Part shown: piece after piece, positions 45,544 to 56,964 of the stretch
Position numbering within the stretch: the stretch's first letter is position 1
Layout of the letters: the number at the start of each line of letters is the position of its first letter
Source: Clitopilus passeckerianus
Lineage: Eukaryota > Basidiomycota > Agaricomycetes > Agaricales > Entolomataceae
DNA length: 64,000 bases
Reading direction: 5' to 3'
Assembly (NCBI GenBank): GCA_944990035.1
Contig: CALYLX010000099.1
Location: 1 to 64,000, forward strand
Position numbers and translations under genes: made by a program
Notes under the pieces: model-generated
Databases searched by the model: none
What the model was told of the DNA's origin: nothing
Seen by the model: only the letters and a program-made list of their open reading frames with translations

Positions 45544-47022
45544 TTAATTGAAGGCATCGCAGATGCGTTCAATCCGGGTGGTAATGTCGGAGATGGTGCT
45601 CCTGTCGGAAGGCGTGAAAGACCAGCAGTGAAATTTGAGTAATTGTTCCATTTCCGTGAGCGATTTATCAAGAAAGGGTTCGTTGATATAGGTAGCGTCC
45701 CGTCCGCATGGTTTGATCCTGGCATGAATGTCCTTGATGATGGATCCGTCTCTGACTCGTAGGTGGTATGGTGCCTTTCCGGTCAGGATCTGCAAACCGA
45801 ATTAGAGATGGATTCTTCAACGTAGATCGAGCAGTAGGCTTACAGAGTATGCAATACATCCGAACCCCCATACGTCGGTCTCTAGACCAGGAGGACATGC
45901 ATCGTCCTCTATGAGCTCTGGTGCTGACCAGCGTATGGGGGTGCAGGAAGGGTTTGAAGGTGTGAGCCCCACGGGGCGCTCAGAGAGGTCGTTGACCATC
46001 TGAGAAAGGCCGAAATCCGAAAGGACCGCCCTTCCTTCGTCGGTAATGAGCACGTTGTTCTAGATTCTAGGTGAGTTTAGCCTGAGGAAGAGGATGCGAA
46101 GGGTACCCACAATCTTCAGGTCTCCGTGAACGATAGGGAAGTCGTGAAGATATTTGAGCCCTTTCGCAACGTCGTGGACCTGCAGTGAGTTAGTGATTGC
46201 AAGATGCAGCCGTTGGGGAGCGTCCTTACAAGCTCTAGCCGATTGATATCTCGGCCGGCGGAGTCTCTCAGATAGTCGTCTGCACTTCCGTGGTCGTACC
46301 ACTGCATGACCATTGCGGCACGACCATTCATGTGGTAAGAGGTTCCGAAGAGCTGCACGATATTGGGGTGATCTAAGCGGTGCCAGACGTAGACTTCACG
46401 GTTCAATCGCTGGAAAGCACAATTAGCCTGGCACTTGAGAATAAGCGCCGTATATCTCACCCGTTGCGCTTTGCCTCCGTCTAGGTCACGAACCGCCAGA
46501 GTCCTCAAGAGCTTGATCGCAACCTGGAAATGCAGTCAGTATTGGGTTTCCTGAACGGCAGGAGGGACGAACCACCACGGTCTTGCGCTTGACTTCCCCG
46601 TTGGCCGACCGTTCTTCCTTCAACCACTCCCCGCGATAAATATCCGAGAAGCCACCACTGGTTACAGGTGATCCATCCAGGGTCTTGACCTCCTCCGTCA
46701 GGTCGATGACAGCCGAGTTCGGCGAGTAAGGAGACCTCGTTGTGCTATTAGGCGTCTCTGGACTGAGCCGCGCTTCGGCACTCGGGGTAGGATCCAAACG
46801 ACGAAGTACATGTCCAGAGGCAAGTGGGATGACGAGCTGTGGTAGACCATGATGAGACGGACGCTTTGAAATGCTTCTAATGGGGAGGGATGATATGCTA
46901 TTCTTGATCGGGAGACCCATATCAGAGCGTTGAGATGAAGACCGCCCATCTCGCTGAGATGGCGTCGGTGGGAGCATAACGACTACGTCGCTACTCATGC
47001 TCTGAAGGATAGTCATCTTCAT
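45544..47022 (-). CDS. Protein kinase, TKL-like (HGD type)
   Basis: About 400 aa. Start at 47022 (MKMTILQSMSSDVVVMLPPT). The N-terminal 100 residues are Ser/Pro-rich. The kinase domain begins SPVTSGGFSDIYRGEWL (Gly-rich loop), with the VAIKLLR lysine, REVYVWHRLDHPNIVQLFGT (C-helix Glu region), VMQWYDHGSADDYL, and the catalytic loop as VHGDLK followed by NNVLI, so HGD replaces HRD. The metal-binding DFG is in LSDFGLSQMV, and SAPELIEDD carries the APE motif. TDVWGFGCIAY and SFTPSDRSTISDITTRIERI close it. All residues needed for phosphotransfer are present, so it is probably active. HGDLKxxN is common in the large tyrosine-kinase-like groups of agaricomycetes. It is convergent with monooxygenase copy 2. 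Several introns of 50-60 nt. Stop at 45544-45546. Confidence 0.87.
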
Positions 47023-48758
47023 GGTCTTCACAAGTACATGGGATAGCGGGCGTTCTAGGTGAATAGGTGAAGGAGCGAAGGGGAAGAAGCGTGAGGCTGA
47101 TCTACAAACTCAAACCGTATATTTCAGGACGTGAGATAGCGCCCGGGGTAGTTCTGTCCACCCCGTCAGGTGCACGACTGCTTTTGGCTTGCTATGCAAT
47201 GAGCGTTGCGGATGGGCAATCACGTAACCCCTTAGATCAGCCACTCGGAGTCAAGCACACCGACCATGTGAAGTTTGGGCGAATGAGGCCCTCAAATTTT
47301 TCTCCTATGACTGTATTCGCATTGGCTGTTTTCACCAGAGGTTGAAGGTATATGCAAGTTCTTCCAAGTGCATGTTTTCCCGGTACGATATTCGAAAGGA
47401 CTCAAAGGGTTTGCATGTGAGGTCAGGCGTCTTGCCGGAGCCCACGGTGATAGCGGGCTCAAGGCTGGTTGGCCGCCTATCGTCTGCAACTTGGAGCCAC
47501 GCATGTCCTTGATCCTCTCGGACTAGAGAAATTTTAGGATTCAATCAGCCCTCCTCCTGCAAAAGGTGTGAAGCTCAGTGTCAAATCGACTGCCGGCCCG
47601 CCACCTGACCTCTCGTTTACAGCACGACGGGTGAGCATCTCAATTGAGACTACCTGTGCCTAGAAAGCTGTCAGGACCTGGACAGCCTCGGCCCTCATGG
47701 CCTCCGAAAAGAAAAGAGGGTCCCCTCCGAAGACTGCGCAGATGTCAAGTTCACATATCGTTACGGGGTGATATTAGAAGAGGAAAGTACGTTAAATGCC
47801 TTGGTCGAGTGCAGAGGAAGCAAATGAAGATCGATTCCCATCTGTCGTTCGGTACCAGATATTCATACTGAAGGAGGAATCTATCTAAGGACGGACAGCT
47901 TATCGCATCCGTATGGTCACTCAATAAAGCGGACCCAGAAGTGTAAAGCAGCTTCTGAACCTGTTCAAGTTGTCGTACTGCGCTCCATGTATAGTCAAAT
48001 TACCGAAGATTCGGCCATCCCACGAGAATTGCTTCCGCTCGGTACATTCAGCGTTGTAGCCTGGGTGTAGCCCGTAGTTCTTAAAGGCTTCTACTATTTC
48101 AGCCCAAAGCCTGCTAGTCCTGGCGATAGGTGCATTGATACTGTACCTTGGTGGTTGGCTTTATGTTGCTGGATTGATATGGAAGCTGAAGAGAACTACC
48201 TCAGGTTTTGGTCAAAAGGACAACGCTTTTTTAGCTATGTTTGAAGCGTATTAGCCAGCTTCTAATCTATTAGAGGGCCCAAGAGATCGAGAGGACATGG
48301 TGGCAATTGTAAAGCACAAATTGAGCCTAAAAGGCAGAGGTGGTTCGACGCGTCTGCCCAAACGCGTACAGTCACACCCATCACGTGCCTGCAAGTAGCT
48401 GAAGCACTGCCACCATGAGCCTAAGGAACGACCAAGAGTTTGGCAGACCACCACAAAGACCACCACCACGATTGGCAGTGTCAACCCCGTGTCAACGACG
48501 ATGATGGGATTAAGCACAGCCTTTGGGCCTGCCTAATCGACAATGTTACCTTCCTGCGACTTACAAGGACGCTCCAAATAGTGGACCTCATAACTTCGCC
48601 CTCTGTCTTGACTGTTGCGAGTGCAATAGTGTTTTCCAGTCGTTTCGAATGGACTCAGCTGGAACCTCGAGAGAAGGGGCGAGCAATAGGTGTGTCTTGA
48701 TATGTTGTGTCCTTTACTTGGCTCACTACGCTCCAGGAGTGGACATACCACGATTGAT
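47023..48758. other. Intergenic, no supported gene
   Basis: About 1.7 kb between the kinase start and copy G. ORFs under 110 aa only, on both strands, with no motif. It contains the divergent promoters of the two genes. Confidence 0.5.
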
Positions 48759-49805
48759 ATGGCGGCTGAAGACAATTTGCGAACTGGTAACGAATCGCCA
48801 CCAGCATAGTACGTTTCTCGCCGCTCTCTTGAACGGTGCTAACTAACCACTTACAATATCTGTAGCTCTGAAGACGAAGGCGTGGAACATGAGCCTCCCC
48901 CGCTGCTGGTAAAGCTGACCGCATATCGATTGGTCACTCTACTCGTCATAGTGACCTTCGGGACCGTGAAAGCTGTCCAATCGCTGCGAGGGGACGATGT
49001 AACGGCTACCTGGCTTGAATGGGTAGCAGGCGCTTTCGCGGCCGTGATGTGATTATTTCCCTGGCTCTGGTCTATTACCCTTTCTGACCTTCCCGTAGAC
49101 TGTACTGGATTGGCCTGTACGAAAAAGTGCGGCCTCCAGCTGCACCATGGTTCTTCCATGTCGACTATACCCTTGACCTATTCTACATACCCTTCGGTGG
49201 CGTCCTGTTTTGTATATTATCTCCTACTTCACCGGAAGGCGATCGTACTAACGTCGGATTTGCAGCCTGTATGATCTTCATAGGGCTATGGCTATTGTAC
49301 CTCTATTGTCTAGGATTTGGCCTTCTCTTCTGCCTTATACCTCAGCCGACACCAGATGGCTCTGGGTGGAAATACCCCGTTGCGGTCCTTCTCATTATCG
49401 TTTTGAGCTTGGCTGGCTTCTCAATCATATCTGCGCTGAATACGCTGATTCTGGCCGGCTTATTGAAGAGCCTTTTCTTTCTGGTACGGCTGTTTAAGCT
49501 TTCACCCGAGACTAGAGGATTGACTCTATATATGATAGGTGACCCTTGGAAGAAACTATCGAGATAGCTATCGCATGTTTGATTTCGGTTATGTTGTCTA
49601 TGAAGGCTACTGCCGCATGTTTACAAAGAAACGTACGTCTTAGGATCCTTCGGTTGGCTGCGCCGGACTGACGAGAAGTTTAGCTATACTCTATCCCATA
49701 GCCAATGTTATCATGGGATTCGCGATATCCATTCCTCTGTGGATGCTACTACCAATAGACAAGCTCCCTTACATGACGATCGAACGGACTGGTACACTGT
49801 CGTAA
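48759..49805 (+). CDS. Copy G: multi-pass membrane protein of unknown function
   Basis: Five exons (48759-48808, 48866-49048, 49099-49483, 49539-49632, 49684-49805) add up to 834 nt, exactly 277 codons plus stop, with GT-AG introns of 50-57 nt. Leader MAAEDNLRTGNESPPAYSED, then LLVKLTAYRLVTLLVIVTFG, TVKAVQSLRG and TWLEWVAGAFAAV. Signature YWIGLYEKVRPPAAPWFFHV then DYTLDLFYIPFGGVLF. Two-helix block (MIFIGLWLLYLYCLGFGLLF; VAVLLIIVLSLAGFSIIS). Juxtamembrane VTLGRNYRDSYRMFDFGYVV. Last helix VIMGFAISIPLWMLLPI, ending ERTGTLS. About 5-6 membrane segments. It is the only family member far from the telomere and on the plus strand besides copy A. Function unknown. Confidence 0.82.
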
Positions 49806-49863
49806 TGATATACCCGATCACTGAAAGGAAATACAATTTACATTTATCCAACCCAAGTCATGA

Positions 49864-51173
49864 CTAAATCGAAGCATTCGTGTCCTCTTCGTGACATCCA
49901 CTGAAGGAAATCCTCAAGCCATTTTGACGTTCAATTCTCCACAGGTCATCCTTCACATTCTCCTCAATCGTCTTCATCTCCGCCCTCGCCCATACACCCG
50001 ACTGTCCAAACACGAGAGAAAGTAGGGGAAGTTGCTCTCTTTCGAGAAGAGCGGCCTCGATAGGGAGGAAATTGAAACTGATCATGTAGGCTCGAGACAT
50101 TGAAGAAAGGTCCTTTGGCATCATCCAGAAATCGAGAGTCAAGGAGGCGAATACTTCTGACCTGATTGACCGTATCATGGACATCAACCAAACGTTCTGA
50201 CACCTTTCGAAGGGGTAAATGGGAAAAATCGCAATCCTAAGTGACTGGAGATTTGGCGTATCCTCGAAGGAAATTGGTAGGGTAAAGGCTAGTTGTTTTC
50301 TCGTCCTCAGTTCGACCTTCAGGATGATGATATCAAACGGAACTTACTTGGTTGGATCTGCCCTTCCCCACAAGCATACTCCGCAATGTCCAAAGAAATA
50401 GTTGTTAGAGTGTGGCTGAGGTGGTTGAGTAGACGAGCTGCCTTGGATACGTCGCCCATTGAGTCTATGTACTTCATTCCGAGCACCTGTATGCTAGCCT
50501 GAGAGTTAAGCATACAGGTGATCACTGGATTGTCAGACGCCGGGAAGGTGAAATGTATTTCGTGGAGGGACGAGGGAAACTTCCATTCCACGTCTTCAGC
50601 GAGATCATTGAAATACAAGCCCCCAAATTCGAGGTATTGTATGTGAGAGAATGGACCAGCGCTGAAGTTGAGGGCCTCGACTGCGGAAGGGAATGCTATA
50701 TGTTCAAATGATAGTCTTTTCACTGTCCGGATAGATAGCAGCATTTCCAGAGATTGTTTGTCCATCCGATCCCATTTGATGTGGGACAGGCTGAGGTGAA
50801 CCACGTTAAGGAGATGGGCAAGCTCCGGTAAGACCTTGTCCTTCATATGGCGGTATTGCCCCTCTATATACCCAAATTCTCGTTCAATCCCCCGACGGTC
50901 GTAGAGAAAGAAATCCTGTTCTTCAGGGCCGCTAAGATATACGTTTTGAACGTATCTCGGAAGTATAGAGTATTCAGCATGAAGTAACTGAGTGAAGGCG
51001 TCATTTCGTGGCTGGTGCAATTGCTTCCCATGCAATGGAATTGTGTGGCCAGCGAAATATCGAGACCGCAGTCGCGCCAGCCAATGGCGCGAGACCAGGC
51101 AGGACGGGCCCAGCATCTGGACAGTCAGATTGTCCATGACATAGTCCTGCAAGTCAAGAGGAATCTCGACCAT
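49864..51173 (-). CDS. F-box-like / leucine-rich-repeat-type protein
   Basis: Start MVEIPLDLQDYVMDNLTVQM at 51173, followed by CLVSRHWLARLRSRYFAGHT, an F-box-like module close to the one at 16.4 kb. Leucine-rich segments: LLNVVHLSLSHIKWDRMD, TVKRLSFEHIAF, HIQYLEFGGLYF, SLHEIHFTF. One intron (about 50287-50344, GTAAGT...AACTAG) leads to FTLPISFEDTPNLQSLRIAI, SFNFLPIEAALLEREQLPLL and IERQNGLRISFSG; stop at 49864. About 415 aa. It is tail-to-tail with copy G (58 bp between stops). SCF adaptor role inferred from the F-box-like region. Confidence 0.75.
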
Positions 51174-51596
51174 GGTCCAAGTACGTTGGTATGAAAGTTG
51201 TGGGCGATCACAAAGCTTCATAGATCATAGATAAGGCTGACGCGCCAAAATCTGATCTAAAAAGAGGTATAGTACGTACTGTACGCTCCACGTTGAACAT
51301 TCTGGTCATTGTCGCTATCAAAGAATAGAGTATTATTCACAGTAATAAGGAATATGAGAATTATAGGTAGGGTCTTTTCATATATATGGTACTGGGGCCT
51401 CTCTGGCTGTAATAGAAGAGGTAGAGTCAACGATAGTCAAGCATGCAAATTCAGGCGGAGAAACAATGATATGCGACATTTCAATGGAGGTGAGGGTTCA
51501 GGAAAGGCAGCAGAACGAATATAACTATTGCAAAGGATATCGTGCATGATAGTATGGAAAATTGGGTACAGTCACTAGAAATCAACCCGCGCATGA
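51174..51596. other. Intergenic
   Basis: About 420 bp, partly AT-rich, between the F-box-like start and the 3' end of the next gene. Nothing recognised. Confidence 0.5.
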
Positions 51597-54378
51597 TTAG
51601 CGCCAGCGACGAGGCGGTGCAGGTAACCTGGAGGCGAATCCCTTTTGAGCAGAATTGCTGGTGGTACGAGCTGATTCTGAGGGAGGCCCAGCAGTCTTCG
51701 TCCTCATACCAGAGGGGATGGCCTCTCGAGGTTCCTGCTCCTTTCCGGTGCGAACAGGTACGCGAGGTGGTGGAATGTTCTCCTTCCCGCCTGTTTTCTT
51801 TGGAGCCCCAATGGCTGGAGGCTTAATAGCAGGCTTCTTGACGACAACCGGTATGGAGGCAGGTCGTTTCCCTGCCTTTCTCTGCGCCCTCTCCTGACTG
51901 CTAGCGAAGGCACCCCGACCTGAATCCGCTAGTGGTGAACGCTTGATCCTCGGGATAGGTAGCGCTGGCGTAGGTCTCTTCTCCTCCAACTCTGAGCCCA
52001 ATAGGGCAGGGACTGCGTTGGCCATAGAGATGTGATTTTGAGCGTATTCGTTCCATTGCTGAGCTGTTCCATGAGGATGTTGCTTCTCGTAGTCCTCGAA
52101 GAGGACAACAACAGTGGGTGTGACGAGCTCCATATCTTCAAGTCCCGTGATGAAGATTGTGATATCGGTTTCGGTAGCTGCAGGGTTGGAACGGAGGAAG
52201 GGCTTGAGGTGCTCAGCAGCTGCCTCAGCTGTTCTTGCAGCGAGGTAACTTCGAAGAAATTGGGTGAAAGCAGTTTCCGTTCCTTTGGGCTGGTATTTCT
52301 CGAACTCCAGTCGGAAGCGCTCCTTGACGGGAGAAAACAGCATGAGGATGCGGAGATGTTCCTGTTTCTCCTTCCTGGGGTCCTTGGGGATGGGGACGGT
52401 TGCAACAGGACATGGCTTCAGGATTTGGGCTGCAAGGCGCTCCAAATCTGGGTACATAACGTCGAGGATCCTGTGGTGGAGATCCTCGGTCGGAAGAAGT
52501 GAAGGTGCACTCTTCGCAGCGGATGTTGCAGTCCAGATGACTCCTTTACGGAGCAACGTGACAGGAGCCTTCAAGCGAGGCTGGGAGGACGTGTGCTTCA
52601 ACACAGCAGGGAGGGGTGGCAAAGGCATATTCGGAGGAGGGCCAATGTCTTGGTGGGAAGGGATTCCGACAGGGTACTCGGGCGGTGCTGAGTCGCAAGC
52701 CTTGCGGGGCGGGGTGGGAGGCAGAAGGTTCAAAGCAGGAGGCACCGGGGTCGCAGATGCTTGCGCTGCCTTTTCAGCTTCTCTCGCGTTATCCTGGGCG
52801 ATCATTCGGTCGAGCTGTTCCATCGCTATGTCAAGGGTGTCGCAATCCTCCTTGTGCCCAATCTCGAATGCAGTGAGCCCACGGGAGTCTTGACTGTTGT
52901 GCAAGGAACCGATGTCGTAGTTGCTATTGACGGAGAGATTCATGACCATGGAGTCTTCGTCGGAGGTCTTGAGTTCCTTGTCGTCTTCCTTTGGGCATCC
53001 AACAACAGGGTTGTCGTTTTCTGAATTTTCGTCACGTTCTTCGTTACGCTCCTATAGGCAAACTTTTGAGTACACCATACAAAGGGATGCAGTATGAAGC
53101 TGACCTCGTTGGAGTGAGAAATCTCTAGCTTGGGTGCATCACAGCCTACGCTCGCTATCGAGCGAGGGGCATCTTGCGCAAAAGCAACAGGTTCCTACGA
53201 CTGACGTTGAGCATTCGAGTGAACTCATTATTCAGAAACCTAAGCTCACCTCATACGAAGTACCTTGATCCTTGCAAACAGGAGCAACAGGCGTATCCGT
53301 CTGGATAGCAGCAATAGTAAATCTCCTGGGAACAGTCTACAATTCGAAATTCTCAGTACGTCATATTGCAAACCGACGGGAGATGTGACGAACCATGAGC
53401 TGGAGCAAACTTTCAGGAATTGCACCAACGGTGGCTGCTCGTTTCCTAGTGGCGGAACGTCGAACGCCTGCAACACGGATGGCGGGCCGAATCCATGGAG
53501 GCATGTTCGAAGTGAAGGAGGAGGGCTTCTTTGCGTCTGAAACCTAGAAGTAGGTGTAAGCATTCTGACAGGCAAGAAAAAGGGTAAACGTTGCTGACCT
53601 TGATACCCTTCTCCGCCACCACATTCCCAGCTTGTAACCTTCCGACGGACCTGCGGGCTTGAGCAGATCGACCAGCCAAAATGATTGGGGCGGTGAAGTC
53701 GAGTTTGGCGAGGACCTCCGAATTCTCGTCGTCAATAGAGAGATTGGTTGATGTTTCCGAGATTTCTTCCAAGCCTGTCCCGAACGAGTCTGCATCTTGA
53801 CGACCAGCTTGATGAGGAACGATCCCGGGGGCACTTCCGCCTCTATCCCGGCCATAACGGGCATACTGAATGACACTGTTGACATTCCAAACTTGGACTG
53901 GACTGGGTTCAACACGACCGAGGAGAGAGTGGCGAACAGGGGTATATGGTCCATTCCGGAATCTGAACAAGCTGAGGTCGTCCTTTTTCTTGACGACGAC
54001 GGGAGTGCCTATGAGGGTGTTATCCTCGAATTGGGTGGCCATGGACATGACACGTTGGATGCGTTCTTCATGTCGCTTCTGGGAGCGGTGACGCAAGTGG
54101 GCCGAAAGCACTACTGTGGTAACGAGAATCGTTGCCATCAGGATGAGCAGCAGTAGGATATGAATCTCGTAGGTAGCGGGGATGGATGCTGGGATGGTAC
54201 GAGTGGCATGGGAAGAACTAGGAGGGAGGGTGAGAGGAATAGGAGCGGCGTTGAGGCTGAGTATACGCCGAACGACTGATGAGCCAATGGCTGGCACCTG
54301 GATGATCTTGCGATAGAAGGCAGATAGCCACGTTATGGCTTGAAGGTATGAAAGCATGAGCTGCATGATTGACACCAT
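51597..54378 (-). CDS. Large single-pass membrane protein of unknown family (H1)
   Basis: No known family recognised. Start MVSIMQLMLSYLQAITWLSA at 54378 (short hydrophobic start), then a Ser/Pro/Thr segment and a strong membrane helix ILLLLILMATILVTTVVLSA at about residues 75-94. Next come DNTLIGTPVVVKKK, NGPYTPVRHSLLGRVEPSPV-QVWNV, KLDFTAPIILAGRSAQARRS, and across introns IRPAIRVAGVRRSATRKRAA. The long last exon (from about 53048) holds acidic sequence, YDIGSLHNSQDSRGLTAFEI, a coiled-coil-like EQLDRMIAQDNAREAEKAAQ, a Pro-rich stretch, a helical region (LHHRILDVMYPDLERLAAQI; FTQFLRSYLAARTAEAAAEH; VVVLFEDYEKQHPHGTAQQW) and a basic tail ending PAPPRRWR (stop 51597-51599). Around 800 aa. Internal exons between 53050 and 53540 are tentative. 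It has a decayed paralogue at 58.5-61.4 kb. Confidence 0.68.
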
Positions 54379-55659
54379 TTTGCCGAAGGGTGGTTGACTG
54401 TTCTTGAGGTCTCTCTGTCGAGGGTGGTGGGCGGTGGTCAGGTTGGGAGAGATTGGGATACGGCCCAGCCCAGGGTTTTGTCGAAGGAATAGGGGAAGTT
54501 GGGCATTGGACTGCCTGTTGCTTCCATAACCTTGAGAGCTCCATGATTGGTCACATCAATCTGCTTGGATTCAAATAGAATATCGGTTGAGGATAGAATT
54601 GCATTTCGCTTGGAATGGCTCTGCCTGGGGTATGCGATTGGTGGGAGCCGACTAAAGTGAGTTTATGGGACGGGATGTTTAAGAAATCATGGGGATGCTG
54701 GGATGGTATCCGTATAGCTTGGTGAGGAGCGCAATTTAGCGGACTCGACAGACCCCAGAACGTTGTCGTTTTCGTGCAAGTTGCTGCATAATGCCGTCTT
54801 GGGATGCTAGATAGGCCACATGTCAGTCTTCCTAGGTTTACAAGAATACTAGGAAACACTTGCCTGGGATGCTGACCGGGAAAGGATGTAGCTGTCTTGA
54901 AGCAGAACCTCACCAAGAGATTTGGGCGGAGAATCCCCGATGCTGCATCAAGCACTTCATGCTGCGCTAAGAAATGCAGCGGTGGCTTCCGCAAATGCAC
55001 TCATAAGGACACCAAAACCAAGCGGCTTGAAGATGATTGTCGTACGGCCGAACGAAGGAGGAACCTGGTGCTCAATGTCATTGACAACTGAGAGTAACGG
55101 CTGGCAAGCTTATTAGCAACGACAGTAGTTCCACGAGAATAGTCATGCATACCTATTCCAGGGTCCATAAGTGAATGTAGCTGTGTTGCTCGTTCGGTCG
55201 TCGGGTGTTGTGCAGGTTATCTGCAAACGGAGCTGGTGAGTCTCGTGGAATTCTGGGATACGGTTATGAAGCGTCTTACATCGTTTGAGGCGGTTTTGTA
55301 GTTTTCAGGTGTTCAGCTGAGCATTGGATCCTGGTATTTGTGCGATTTCGACCTCCTTGGAAGAGATGCGACAGTTGGCTTCATGGAATCAAATGGCGGC
55401 ATTTCGACCCAGGTATTTTGTCCCTTGGGTCTAAGTCATAGTTATTTGCAAGTAGTTTGATAGCATAGTCGAAGGTTCGGAGTAAACGGAGGGGTCCATT
55501 GTGCCATAGTCGAAGTTGAATTGCGTTGATTGAATGGCAGATGGTCACCATAAAAGTGTAAAAGTTCCCACGAGAGACGCGGTCCGGTGCGCTGCCAATG
55601 AAGCTGCCGAATCCCGACAGTCTTTCTTTCCACACGAACATATCCCTTCAATAACGCAC
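54379..55659. other. Promoter region of H1 and spacer
   Basis: The first 150 bp (54379-54530) resemble the sequence upstream of the paralogue (61365-61520): a run beginning GTTCTTGAGGTC/GTTCCTTGAGGTC, then GTGGTGG and GGGAGA tracts. The promoter was therefore duplicated with the gene. The rest holds ORFs under 150 aa without support. Confidence 0.5.
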
Positions 55660-56638
55660 ACCACACCTCTGTCGACCCTTGGCCCGTTGTTGAAATGGCT
55701 CTTGGTGGCGGTCACCTGGAGGAGCGGTGCCGGAAAAGGTCCCCAGTTCCATATATCCGACATGGTTTCCAGCCTCGAGAATCTCGAGATCTTGGAACTA
55801 GGAGGACTGTTGTGGGAGGGTCTTGATCCTGAAAGCCAGTCCACGCTGTGCGCCTTGAAGCACATTGATTGTGTCAAGATATATCGCAGTAAATTCCCCA
55901 CCATTGATGGTTTCCCATCGGTCGTCATTGGACCCCCCGGATTACGTCCCAAATTCCAAATTGACACTTCGGATCCGCCTGGTTGAATGGGAAGATCCTG
56001 CTAAATCATCTCGGTAGTGGGATACTTCTTTAATCTCCTCGCTCAAGATAAAGTGGGTTGACGTCGAAACAATAAGGTGCTTTCACATTTGGAAAAACTG
56101 AACCCCCAAATCAATGTAATCCGCGCTCTCTACCCGGATAACGACGCGTGCCTCGAACCTTTGAAAACCTTCATACCTGGTTGCGGATCCCATCTCAACG
56201 AACTCGATCTGCATCTACCTGAGGGTACTGTCTACTATCTACTCGTCAAGCATCGTGTTACTCACAGCTCTAATTCATCAGGTAGCTCAGGCTCTTTCCT
56301 CCCAATATCACTTGTCACCAGCACCCACTTAACACGCATCAAATTCACACTTCACGTCTATCCTCAGATTCCTTGCTATCCACTTCTCTGAAAATCATGA
56401 TGAAGAGGAAGGCGAAGGTGATCAAGGGCAAGGGACGTATCTCAGATCCGATAATTTCCGCCCTTTAGAAAAGACACTTCTTATGCGTTGTGGACGAGAA
56501 AATCTTCCGATGGTGGAGATAACTTGGGAGAGGAAATGGTGGAGGAATTTGTATAAGAGCTTCGAGCGAGCTTTAGAGGCTGATCTCCCCGTATTAGTCG
56601 AGCAGGGCAAGTTAGAGTTTCGTTCCTACACATGCTAG
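55660..56638 (+). pseudogene. F-box-like pseudogene, 5'-truncated
   Basis: Homologous to the gene at 56965 immediately downstream. LSTLGPLLKWLLVAVT matches LSTLGPSLRDIAVTGF; ISDMVSSLENLEILELGGLL matches ISDVVSRLVNVESLRLSAFS; KFPTIDGFPSVVIGPPG matches KFPTINEFLSVVVGPPG. After that the frame breaks (stop after TSDPPG near 55984). LSHLEKLNPQINVIRALYPD resumes in another frame, and FRPLEKTLLMRCGRENLPMV to GKLEFRSYTC (stop 56636-56638) in a third. The F-box part is missing. A dead tandem copy. Confidence 0.8.
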
Positions 56639-56964
56639 CAATAAACAACCGGCTACGAAGTCGCTCGTACGCACATATGAAATATGGACAGTTATGCCGC
56701 AAATTAACAGTAATATTGTACGTATGTAACACCTGTTGACTCGCCTTTGAGTCTTGGACTTGAGGCCTGGGGTGGGCCAGTGACTGATGTCTTTTTCAGT
56801 CGACAAGGTCAGCTTGATGGCGGCCCGCCGGTCCGATTCTGACAAAAGCCATCATGAAAACCGGACGTTCGTCACGACTTGGACGTTTGCTCTAGCTAAG
56901 ATCCGACACCTTCAAGTTCAAGGATCCCTTCATTAACACGCTATCCATAGCCATTAACATTATC

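Larger units (their letters stand above)
39690..45860. repeat. Segmental tandem duplication: monooxygenase plus kinase 3' end
   Basis: Unit 1 is about 39690-42780 and unit 2 about 42950-45860. Both start with the same leader around the ATG (TTGTGCCTATCATGC). They contain the monooxygenase, a shared 3' flank (GTATTTACTAAAGGATTACT at 42161/45400) and the minus-strand last kinase exon. Only unit 2 continues into the rest of the kinase. The ancestral order was probably monooxygenase followed by a convergent kinase. Confidence 0.85.

Noticed and set aside
52264..52893. 209-aa plus-strand ORF
   Set aside because: Opposite the long last exon of the large membrane protein; the minus frame is 450 codons long and conserved in the paralogue.
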